From Thiobacillus sp. (GTDB lineage Bacteria; Pseudomonadota; Gammaproteobacteria; Burkholderiales; Thiobacillaceae): a stretch of DNA of 64,000 bases. A model generated the notes under the pieces. It was given only the letters and a program-made list of their open reading frames with translations, did no database searches and was not told the DNA's origin. Shown piece after piece: positions 6,991-14,995 of the stretch. How positions within the stretch are numbered: the stretch's first letter is position 1; every line of letters begins with the position of its first letter. The stretch is taken from positions 34,772 to 98,771 of the forward strand of contig JADFDC010000008.1 in the NCBI GenBank assembly GCA_018263115.1, read 5' to 3'. The position numbers and the translations under genes are program-made.

Positions 6991-8823
6991 ATGACCGGTT
7001 TTGTCGGCTGGGCTGGACTCAAGGCTTTTTCTGGCCCGGTATCCGAAACGCTGGCCAGCATGGGTGCGGCGGCCGGGCTGGCCGGCACAACGCTGGCAGC
7101 CCAGGGGGCAGGCTACGCGATAGCGGTGTCCACCGGGGTTTATCCGATCAGCCATTTCGCCTGGGATGGCTGTTGCGCGGTCATCATGGGCCGGCCGCGC
7201 TGGCTGGATTCGGGTTTGGCGGAAAAGGCCCGACAGGAAAGCGATGCCGCCGCCCTCGCCGCCGCCTGGCGCGAATCCGGAATTGGCCTACTCCAGAAGC
7301 TTGAGGGCAATTTCAGCCTGGTTGTTGTCAGCGGTGGGAAGGTGCTGGCGGCGGTTGACCGTTTTGGCATACACGCGCTGAGTTTTGCAGCTGTCGAGGG
7401 CGGGCTGGTGTTTTCCAGCCATACCGGGGCGGTTGCCGCACACCCTGCCGTTGGCAGCGAGCTTGATCCGCAGGCATTGTTCAATTATTTCCATTTCCAT
7501 GCCATTCCTTCGCCGCGCACCATTTACAGGCGCGTCAGCAAGCTGCAGCCCGCCCAGGCGCTCCAGATCGAATCTTCCAGCCTCAAAACGGATTTCTATT
7601 TTCATCATCAATACGCCGAAGAAAACACCTCGCCGTTCGAGGCAAAGCAGCAGAGCATGACGCGCTTGCTCGAGCAGTCCGTTGGCCGGCATTTGAATGG
7701 CCAGCGATCGGCGGCCTTTCTGTCTGGCGGACTGGACAGTTCAACCGTTGCGGGTTATCTGGCGAAGCTGCAGAACAATACCGCCGAAACTTATTCCATC
7801 GGTTTCGAGCAGCAGGGCTTTGACGAGATGGAATACGTGCGCATCGCGGCAAAGCAGTTCAACCTGAACTCGCACGAGTACTACCTGCAGCCGCAGGATA
7901 TCGTGGAGGCCATCCCCGTCATTGCCCGGGCGTATGACGAGCCCTTTGCCAACAATTCCGCCGTGCCGACTTATTTCTGCGCGCGCAAGGCGCACGAGGA
8001 CGGATTTTCGCGGATGTTTGCCGGCGATGGCGGCGACGAAATATTTGGCGGCAATGCGCGATACGCCAAGCAGATGCTGTTTGAGCGTTATTTCGCGGTG
8101 CCGGTGTGGGCGCGCAAGGGCATGATCGAGCCCCTGGCATTCAACATTCCCTTCGCGGAAAAACTGATGCCGCTGCGCAAGCTGCAAAGCTACATCCGGC
8201 AGGCCAATGTGCCGCTGCCGGACCGCCTGGAAACCTACAACTTTTTGCATCGCCAGCCGCTGAGCGATCTGTTCGAGCCGGATTTTCTGGCGCGAATCGA
8301 TCCTGATGCGCCGGTCGCCGCGCTGCGCGACACCTATCTTGATACGGACAGTTCGCACCCCATCAATCGCATGCTGCACCTGGACATGAAGTTCACGCTG
8401 GCCGACAACGACCTGCGCAAGGTGACGCGCATGGCGGAAGCAGCGGGCGTGGAGGTGGTGTTCCCCATGCTTGACGATGATCTGGTCAGGTTTTCGTGCG
8501 GGCTGCCGCCTTCGGACAAGGTGCGCGGCCAGCAGCTACGATGGTTTTACAAGAAATCGCTGGAAGGCTTCTTGCCGGACGCCATCATCAACAAGAGCAA
8601 GCATGGCTTTGGCCTGCCTTTCGGCCCCTGGGCGCTGAGCCATCCACCGCTCAGGGAATGGACCCATGCACGGCTGGACGCCTTCTCGCAACGGGGTTGG
8701 GTCCGCGCCTCGTACATCCAGTCGCTTAGGAAACTGCACGCGGAAGTACACCCGGTTTATTACGGCTCCATGGTGTGGCTGCTGGCCATTCTTGAAGAGT
8801 GGCTGCAGGCAAGAAAATTGTAA
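6991..8823 (+). CDS. Asparagine synthase-like protein lacking the glutaminase Cys
   Basis: The 610-residue protein has the class II glutamine amidotransferase plus ATP-pyrophosphatase layout of AsnB-like enzymes. The synthetase half is intact: SGGLDSS (245-251), FAGDGGDE and RKVTRMAEAAGVEVVFP. The N-terminus begins MTGFVGW in place of the MCG start, so the nucleophile Cys2 that releases ammonia from glutamine is absent, and the RGPD loop is not seen. It would then use free ammonia or another amine donor, or amidate a sugar acid. AGGGAG precedes the ATG. It is the only plus-strand gene inside the minus-strand polysaccharide series. Confidence 0.87.
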   Translation: MTGFVGWAGLKAFSGPVSETLASMGAAAGLAGTTLAAQGAGYAIAVSTGVYPISHFAWDGCCAVIMGRPRWLDSGLAEKARQESDAAALAAAWRESGIGLLQKLEGNFSLVVVSGGKVLAAVDRFGIHALSFAAVEGGLVFSSHTGAVAAHPAVGSELDPQALFNYFHFHAIPSPRTIYRRVSKLQPAQALQIESSSLKTDFYFHHQYAEENTSPFEAKQQSMTRLLEQSVGRHLNGQRSAAFLSGGLDSSTVAGYLAKLQNNTAETYSIGFEQQGFDEMEYVRIAAKQFNLNSHEYYLQPQDIVEAIPVIARAYDEPFANNSAVPTYFCARKAHEDGFSRMFAGDGGDEIFGGNARYAKQMLFERYFAVPVWARKGMIEPLAFNIPFAEKLMPLRKLQSYIRQANVPLPDRLETYNFLHRQPLSDLFEPDFLARIDPDAPVAALRDTYLDTDSSHPINRMLHLDMKFTLADNDLRKVTRMAEAAGVEVVFPMLDDDLVRFSCGLPPSDKVRGQQLRWFYKKSLEGFLPDAIINKSKHGFGLPFGPWALSHPPLREWTHARLDAFSQRGWVRASYIQSLRKLHAEVHPVYYGSMVWLLAILEEWLQARKL

Positions 8824-10134
8824 TCAGCCATCCCACCGGCTGGAAGGATGGGGCAACTGCTCCGGAGTTTCAGGCGGACTGGCCGCCGCCACAGTCGAAT
8901 AGTCCGTTCCCTTGACCGCGAAGTCGTAGGCCAGCACCGCCATGATGATGATGTGGTAGTAAAGGTCGAAGTACGCCAGCCCCAGGAATGCGCCACCGGT
9001 TGCATAGCCGACCATGCTGACCTGGAGCATGGACGACAAATCGGCCGCCCATTTCTGCGACGGATTGTTTTTGCAGGCGCGGATCACTCTGCCGGCCTTG
9101 ATCCAGGTCAGCGCGCCCAGCAGCAGCCAGAGGCCCAGCCCGATGAACCCGTGTTCGCCCAGCACTTCAAAATAAACGCTGTGCACATCGTGCACCTGCA
9201 AGGGGTTGGGCGCGTACTGGCTGAATATCGCCGGTTCGAACGTTTCGAATCCGCCGCCCGTAATCCGCGCCTTCGCCAGATTGAATGCGGTATGCCAGGC
9301 GTTGATGCGGCCCATGGCCGAGCCGTCTTCTTCGTAATTCTGGATGGTGCCCATCCGTTCATACCATTCGGCCGGCATGAACAGCCCCACAAAGGCAATG
9401 ATGATGACGGCGAAAAATCCCGTGACCACTTTCTGGCGGCTCTTGAGCCACAGGAACAGGCCCATGGACATGATGGCCAGGAAGGCCCCGCGAGACTGGG
9501 AGCCAATGGCCGCCACCGCGCAAAGCAGCATGGCCGCCGCCAGACCACGCCTGATCCAGGGCCGGGTTTCCTGAAGATGCAGATAGCGAATCAGCGGGAT
9601 CATCATGATCAGTGCCAGTGCCAGTTCGTTGTTGCCCTCGATGAAGGTTCCGGATGGCCCCCATACGATGAACGCGCCCCCGGTCATGATGGTGAATATC
9701 CCACCCTTGACGCCGTAATAGCCCAGCGACAGCACGATGACCCAGATCAGCCCGTTGAGGCGCTGGCGATTGGTGATCATCATCATGGTGAGGAAGGTCA
9801 TTAGCTGGATCTTCCAGACCTTGTCCCACTGCGCCCAGGCCTGATTTGGGTAAAACGCAAAAAAGGTAGTGAACAGCATCCAGCCGATGAATGCCAGCAG
9901 CACCACAATTTCAGGTGACCAGATGAAGCGCTTGGGCTCCTTCGAAAGAAAGTAGGCAACAATGGTGACAACCGCTGCCAACAAGGCAAACGGCATGTTG
10001 TAGGCAAAGCCCCAGGCCTGCTTGTGCGGATTCATGTAGGCCAGCCACGACCACAGGTAAATGCCGTAGTGCGGATGCTTGAAGATCATCAGCAGGAAAA
10101 TTGCGATGACGGCGGTCAGGACGATGTCTCTCAT
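8824..10134 (-). CDS. Exosortase A-associated O-antigen ligase-like membrane protein
   Basis: This 436-residue polytopic protein has about ten to twelve hydrophobic helices and a large periplasmic loop with HDVHSVYFEVLGEHGFIG, the Wzy_C/WaaL-type signature. It agrees with the putative O-glycosylation ligase family linked to exosortase A (TIGR03097, from memory). Such proteins are proposed to polymerise lipid-linked repeat units or transfer glycan to protein at the outer face of the inner membrane; which of these applies is not known. Its ATG overlaps the stop of the upstream gene by four bases, and its end abuts the stop of the convergent asparagine-synthase-like gene. Confidence 0.87.
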   Translation of the reverse strand: MRDIVLTAVIAIFLLMIFKHPHYGIYLWSWLAYMNPHKQAWGFAYNMPFALLAAVVTIVAYFLSKEPKRFIWSPEIVVLLAFIGWMLFTTFFAFYPNQAWAQWDKVWKIQLMTFLTMMMITNRQRLNGLIWVIVLSLGYYGVKGGIFTIMTGGAFIVWGPSGTFIEGNNELALALIMMIPLIRYLHLQETRPWIRRGLAAAMLLCAVAAIGSQSRGAFLAIMSMGLFLWLKSRQKVVTGFFAVIIIAFVGLFMPAEWYERMGTIQNYEEDGSAMGRINAWHTAFNLAKARITGGGFETFEPAIFSQYAPNPLQVHDVHSVYFEVLGEHGFIGLGLWLLLGALTWIKAGRVIRACKNNPSQKWAADLSSMLQVSMVGYATGGAFLGLAYFDLYYHIIIMAVLAYDFAVKGTDYSTVAAASPPETPEQLPHPSSRWDG

Positions 10135-11285
10135 CTCGAAATGCCTCCCGGCGATTTAAGCTGCACAGGCGGAATCACCGTGTTGGTCATGTCCATCATC
10201 AGCGCGTCGGCGAAATATTTCGCCGACAGCGCGGGAAACGCGAATCTCGAGCAGGCGCCCCACACGGGCGCCGTGGCGGGCACGGCGCCTTTCAGGGTGG
10301 CGTCCTGGTCTTCGGCCCGCTGGGTCCGCTTGACGTAGGCGATGGCCTTCCAGGCAGCATCGCGATAATTCCTTTCGCCCGAAATCTGCCACATGCGCAG
10401 CCAGTTGATGGCCATTTGTGACAGACCTGTGACACAAGCCTGTGTGGAAACCGGTGCCCAGCCATCGTCGTAGGCGCCGGACAGCCAGCCATCCTGTCGC
10501 TGCGCGGCCATCAGCGGACGCAGGGCGCTGTCGGCCCGTTGGCGCAAGCTGGCGTTATTCGACAGAACCGAAATTTCCAGACAGGCCCGCAAGCTGGACG
10601 CCACGTCATGCAGGTAGGGAATACGGTTGTTGGCGAACAGTCGTTTCTCGTTGCCGGAAGGTTGCAGCCAGCCGGAAGGGGTTTGCTGGCTGAGCATTGC
10701 ATGAAGTTTCGTTTCAACGGCTTCGAGCAGATGTGAATCTCCCGCAAGCTGACCCGTCCGCGTCATGGGCCAGAGGCTGGCGGCGGCATGCAGTCCCCAT
10801 TGATCCGCGCGGTTGCTCAGTTGTTGCGCCATTTTTAACGACAGGGCATGGGCGGCATCCAGGCATGCGGCCTGCCCAAGCTGGGTGTGGCCTGCAAGCA
10901 GCCCTTGCAGCACGGCACCCGCGTCGGCCAGTTCAAAATCTTCCCTGCGCGCGGCGTCCACCAGTCCGTCGGCCAGACGCGCGGCCTCCTGCTTCAGTTC
11001 AGGCTGATCCAGATAGCGGGCGGCGGCGATCAGCGTTTCGATGACCATGCCGGTCGATGCGGCACTGGTTTCCTGCCATCCCGCCGCGAATGTCCAGCCT
11101 GAAGAAAGTCCATCTCGCTTGAGCGATTCCCTGTTGCAAAGCCAGTCGATCGCCGCCTTCAAATGCGTCCGGTGATCGTGCTCGGGCTGCCGCGCTACAC
11201 CTTTCAGATCGTGCGCCATGATCCGCAGGTGACGCGGCTGCCAGGGCCGGTGGCGGAAGGTGTCGTGTATGAGAGTTTTCATCAT
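10131..11285 (-). CDS. Alpha-helical barrel protein of the exopolysaccharide locus
   Basis: The roughly 384-residue protein is made of repeated helical pairs with small, polar turns (AAIDWLCNRESLKRDGLSSG, TGMVIETLIAAARYLDQ, LRPLMAAQRQDGWLSGAYDD), which suggests an alpha/alpha six-hairpin barrel like those of glycoside hydrolases, lyases and terpenoid cyclases. I recognise no catalytic signature. It has no signal peptide. Position between a ligase-like polymerase and a PaaK-like ligase, with tight spacing, points to a role in the polysaccharide. The ATG at 11285 is used; a TTG nine bases earlier is possible. Confidence 0.65.
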   Translation of the reverse strand: MMKTLIHDTFRHRPWQPRHLRIMAHDLKGVARQPEHDHRTHLKAAIDWLCNRESLKRDGLSSGWTFAAGWQETSAASTGMVIETLIAAARYLDQPELKQEAARLADGLVDAARREDFELADAGAVLQGLLAGHTQLGQAACLDAAHALSLKMAQQLSNRADQWGLHAAASLWPMTRTGQLAGDSHLLEAVETKLHAMLSQQTPSGWLQPSGNEKRLFANNRIPYLHDVASSLRACLEISVLSNNASLRQRADSALRPLMAAQRQDGWLSGAYDDGWAPVSTQACVTGLSQMAINWLRMWQISGERNYRDAAWKAIAYVKRTQRAEDQDATLKGAVPATAPVWGACSRFAFPALSAKYFADALMMDMTNTVIPPVQLKSPGGISR

Positions 11286-11306
11286 GGTCAGCAAATCATT
11301 ATTCCG

Positions 11307-12686
11307 TCAGGCCACCGCCTGGCGCAACTCACCTTCCAGCGGCACATGGCTGACAACGTAGCGATACTTGCCGGATGCCTCGGCGGGAATGTCCTCCACC
11401 AGATGAATGTCCACGCGCAGGCTGTTTCCCATGCGCGCGCGCAGGCCTTCGATGACTTTCTGTTTCGACAGGTCGTTCCAGCGTGAATCGGGAACCACCC
11501 TGACTTCGAGATCAACCGGCGTGTGCTGGATGCATTTGAACCGGGCCACGCCCTCGGTCGCGCGCAGGACGTAGATCAGCGACAGGGCATGCATGAGCGT
11601 GCCGTCTTCCCTGACCACGAAGTCCGTCTGCCGGCCAAGCACTTCTTCCAGCACATGCAGGCCCCGCCCGTTTCCATCCTGCGACATGCCGGCGCGTGCC
11701 TGGTCGCCGGTGCGGTAGCGGATGAAGGGCTGCGCCGCCGTGGCCAGGTTGGTAATGACGACTTCGCCCGCTTCGCCTGGCGCAACCGGCTCGCCAGCCG
11801 GGTTGAGTATTTCGATGATGACGGTTTCGCTCATTTGCAGCAGACGGCCATCCTGAACCTGGTGCGCCAGATAGCCGCCGTCGCGGCAGCCGTATTCGAC
11901 CGCGGCGGGCGCGCCATAAACCTGCTCGATCAGTTCGCGCTGATGCGGATAGAGCGGTTCGCCCGTTGCGAAGACCGCTTTCAGCCCCGGCAGCCTGAAG
12001 CGGAATTTGCGCGCCTTCGCGTGAGCGGCAAGCAGCGCCAGGGAGGAAGCGTAGCCGAACAGGCAGGCGGGCTGCCAATGTTCGATGAAGCGGCAGTACT
12101 CGTCCATGCGGATGGGCGACATTTCAAATGCGTTGAGCAGGTGCTGGTTGAGCAGGTGGTCGCGAAGCCTTTTGACGCGATCGGATTTATTGAGTTCAAC
12201 CGGCGCGCCCCACAGGTACAACTCCCTTTCGCCTGGTTCCACTCCCCACCAGCGGTGCGCCCGCATGCGGTTGGCGGCGTCGGCGGCCTGGCGCTCGCGG
12301 CCAAAATAAAAAATCAGCGGCTCGCCCGAAGATCCGCCCGTGGTGTATTTGTACACACCGCCCGGCGCATCGAGCCAGACGATGTCATCGACATTCTCTC
12401 GCGCGTCCCGCTTGTTCATGAGCGGAATGCGCCGCAAATCTTCCAGCGTCGCGTCGCCAAGTCGTATGGCCTGTTCCAGACAGGCCTCGCGCAGGCGCTG
12501 CGCATGCCAGGGCGAATGGTCGAGCGCGGTTTTAAGCAAGCCGTTGAGCCGGCGAGTTTGCAGCGCTTCCAGTTCGCCTCGCGACAGCCACTGGCTTAGC
12601 TCGAGGTCATGCCACTGCTCGAAAGTCGGCCGCTTGAGCAACCGCTCCTGCGCCTGGTACAGCCGCCGCGCAATGGACGCGTTCAC
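11307..12686 (-). CDS. PaaK/CapK-like adenylate-forming ligase
   Basis: This 459-residue enzyme carries the ATP-binding TTGGSSGEP motif (residues 115-123), then ATGEPLYPHQ, YGCRDGGYLA and the RYRTGDQA hinge. The set is typical of phenylacetate-CoA ligase relatives, including CapK of capsule clusters. Members activate a carboxylate as an acyl-adenylate and pass it to a thiol or amine. In a locus that also has two carrier proteins, acylation of sugars or loading of a carrier is plausible but not shown. It overlaps the upstream glycosyltransferase by four bases. Confidence 0.84.
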   Translation of the reverse strand: MNASIARRLYQAQERLLKRPTFEQWHDLELSQWLSRGELEALQTRRLNGLLKTALDHSPWHAQRLREACLEQAIRLGDATLEDLRRIPLMNKRDARENVDDIVWLDAPGGVYKYTTGGSSGEPLIFYFGRERQAADAANRMRAHRWWGVEPGERELYLWGAPVELNKSDRVKRLRDHLLNQHLLNAFEMSPIRMDEYCRFIEHWQPACLFGYASSLALLAAHAKARKFRFRLPGLKAVFATGEPLYPHQRELIEQVYGAPAAVEYGCRDGGYLAHQVQDGRLLQMSETVIIEILNPAGEPVAPGEAGEVVITNLATAAQPFIRYRTGDQARAGMSQDGNGRGLHVLEEVLGRQTDFVVREDGTLMHALSLIYVLRATEGVARFKCIQHTPVDLEVRVVPDSRWNDLSKQKVIEGLRARMGNSLRVDIHLVEDIPAEASGKYRYVVSHVPLEGELRQAVA

Positions 12687-13771
12687 TGGAATGCTCCGCT
12701 CATCTTTTCGCCAAGCGCGTCACGATACACCTGAAACAGGGTTTCCCTGACACTTGGCCAGGCACAGGATTCGGCGGTCTTGCGCCCTTCAGCAGTCAGC
12801 CGCTCCGCAAGGCTCTCATCCCGGAAGACGCGCAGCAGGGCATTGGCCATGGCAACTTCGTCGCCGGGCGGAACCAGCAAGGCGTTCTTTTCGTGTTCGA
12901 CAATGAACGGCACGCCGCCGACATTGGTGCTGACAACCGGAATCCCCGCCGCGAGGGCTTCGAGAACCGAGTTGGGCATGTTGTCGACCCGGCTTGGATT
13001 GAGCGCGATACCTGCGCGAGCATACAAGGCGGGCATGTCTTCAGTGGGGACACGGCCAGCGAACTCGACCGATGACTGGAGCTTCATATCTTCCGCGAGC
13101 TTTTTCAGGTTTTCCGCTTCCGGCCCGGAGCCGGCAATCAACAGTCTGGCTTCAGGCATGTCCTGCTTTAGCTGCTTTAACGCGCGTATGGCTGTTGCAT
13201 TGTCGTAGATGGGTTCGAGGTTTCTTGAAACCAGAATCACGGGCGGTCTGCCGCCCATGCTTGCCGCAGGCCTGAATCGCTCGACATCCACGATGTTTGG
13301 AACCACGCGCGATGGCAGGCCGAATTCGTCGAATACCTGATGCAGAAATCGCGATGGCACGACAAGACTGGCCGCGCGCTTCATGCTCAGCGCAACAACG
13401 CCTGACTGCTTTTGCAGGAACTCACGCGCATAGCCGCCCCGGTAATTGACGACCAGTGGGATGCCGCGAACGCGGGCCAGCCAGATTGCCGGCGCGGAAA
13501 ACAGATGCCACGACCAGCCGGAATTTGCCATCAGATGCACGATGTCGGCCCTGCCGAAGGCTCGCCACAAATTGGCGAGATAGGGAACCAGCCGGAATAA
13601 TGCCCGGATGCCGCGAACCTGGCCTATCCAGGCGGGCGAGTAGGGAGCGTTGACCTGCACGGTTTCCACGTCGATGTTTTCCTGCGACAGCAAGCGCGAG
13701 AGTTGCAGCGTCTGGTTGGCCATGCCGCCGGAGGGCGGAGGAAGTGGGCCGACCAGCGCGATGCGCATCAT
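12683..13771 (-). CDS. Family 4 glycosyltransferase
   Basis: This 362-residue GT-B enzyme begins MMRIALVGPLPPPSGGMANQ, a donor-acceptor loop common in GT4, and its C-terminal half contains IAGSGPEAENL, FAGRVPTEDMPALYARAGIALNPS and EALAAGIPVVSTNVGG, with the EX7E-like catalytic helix. It would transfer a sugar from a nucleotide donor to the growing repeat unit at the cytoplasmic membrane face. ATGA overlaps join it to both neighbours, so it is translated as part of the long series. Confidence 0.87.
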   Translation of the reverse strand: MMRIALVGPLPPPSGGMANQTLQLSRLLSQENIDVETVQVNAPYSPAWIGQVRGIRALFRLVPYLANLWRAFGRADIVHLMANSGWSWHLFSAPAIWLARVRGIPLVVNYRGGYAREFLQKQSGVVALSMKRAASLVVPSRFLHQVFDEFGLPSRVVPNIVDVERFRPAASMGGRPPVILVSRNLEPIYDNATAIRALKQLKQDMPEARLLIAGSGPEAENLKKLAEDMKLQSSVEFAGRVPTEDMPALYARAGIALNPSRVDNMPNSVLEALAAGIPVVSTNVGGVPFIVEHEKNALLVPPGDEVAMANALLRVFRDESLAERLTAEGRKTAESCAWPSVRETLFQVYRDALGEKMSGAFQ

Positions 13772-14985
13772 GCCGCCCTGCGCTGGCCGTTCAGCAGGCG
13801 GCCATAAACGTCCTGATAGCGGGCAACACTGGCTTTCCAGTTGCGCTCGGTTTCCACAAACCGGCGCCCATTGATTTTGAACTGCTGCCAGTCCTGCGGA
13901 TGGTCCAGCATGCCCAGTACCGCTGTCGAGAGCGCTTGAGCATCCCCGGCCTTGAACAGCATGCCAGTCTCGCCATGCCTGATCAGTTCCTTGTGGCCGC
14001 CGACATCCGAGGCCACGAAAACCCGGCCCTGTGCCATGGCTTCAAGCGGCTTCAAGGGCGTGACGAGTTCGGTCAGGCGCATGGAATGGCGGGCATAGAC
14101 CAGCACGTCGATCAGGTCATAGTAGCGGTTGACTTCCTGGTGGGGAACACGGCCGGTAAAGATGACCTTGTCTGTGATCCCAAGCTGCCGCGCCTGCTCT
14201 TTCAGCGCCAACTCCTGCGGCCCGCCGCCAACCAGCAGCACTTTCACGTCCTTGCGTTCCAGGATCGCGGGCAAGGCTGTCAGGAGCAGGTCGAGGCCTT
14301 CGTAGGCATAAAAGGAGCCAATGAAGCCAAGCACGATCACGCCTTCAAGACCCAGCTGTTTCCTGAGCACAGGGTCTGCGTCTCCGCCCAATGGGAATTT
14401 TTCTATATCGACGGCATTGGGAATGACAGTGATTTTTCCGGCGGGCACGCCGCGCTGCGCAAGATCATTCCGCAACCCTTCGCAAATTGTCGTGATGGCA
14501 TCGGCCTCCTTGACGACCCAGGTTTCCTGGCTGCGGGTAAGCTTGTAGCGCAGGCTGTTTTCTGTGGTAGTGCCGTGATCAACCGCGGCATCTTCCCAGA
14601 AGGCGCGAATTTCATATACGACGGGAATTCCCAGCGCCTTGCCAGCGCGCACGGCGGGCATGCCGTTCAATGCGGGCGAATGAGCATGGATGATGTCCGG
14701 CCTGATTTTTTCAGCCAGCTCGATCAGGCGCTTTTCGGTTGCCCGCATCTGGGCAATGTGACCGAGAACCGGCAGTCGCGAAACCACGCCGCGAGGCGCG
14801 TCGGTGCGATAAAAATGCAGGCCATCGACCGTTTCTTCCGGCACATTGCAATTGATCTGCTTGGGGCTGCTGAGATGATAGGTCTCCCACCCCAGTGCGC
14901 GCTGCTCGCGCAGAATGGCGGCGCTGCGAAAGGTATAGCCGGAGTGCAGCGGGAGGGTGTGGTCAAAAACGTGGAGGATTTTCAT
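13768..14985 (-). CDS. Exosortase A-associated glycosyltransferase, Daro_2409 type
   Basis: This 405-residue GT4 protein opens MKILHVFDHTLPLHSGYTFR, which I recognise as the start of the exosortase A-associated family TIGR04063. Further motifs are HAHSPALNG, EIRAFWEDAAV, GFIGSFYAYEGLDLL and KPLEAMAQGRVFVASDVGGH. The ATG at 14985 matches the family start; the upstream in-frame stretch only translates the end of the amidotransferase gene. It lies 10 bases after that gene and overlaps the next by four. The sugar it transfers is unknown. Confidence 0.88.
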   Translation of the reverse strand: MKILHVFDHTLPLHSGYTFRSAAILREQRALGWETYHLSSPKQINCNVPEETVDGLHFYRTDAPRGVVSRLPVLGHIAQMRATEKRLIELAEKIRPDIIHAHSPALNGMPAVRAGKALGIPVVYEIRAFWEDAAVDHGTTTENSLRYKLTRSQETWVVKEADAITTICEGLRNDLAQRGVPAGKITVIPNAVDIEKFPLGGDADPVLRKQLGLEGVIVLGFIGSFYAYEGLDLLLTALPAILERKDVKVLLVGGGPQELALKEQARQLGITDKVIFTGRVPHQEVNRYYDLIDVLVYARHSMRLTELVTPLKPLEAMAQGRVFVASDVGGHKELIRHGETGMLFKAGDAQALSTAVLGMLDHPQDWQQFKINGRRFVETERNWKASVARYQDVYGRLLNGQRRAA

Positions 14986-14995
14986 GATCAGGATT

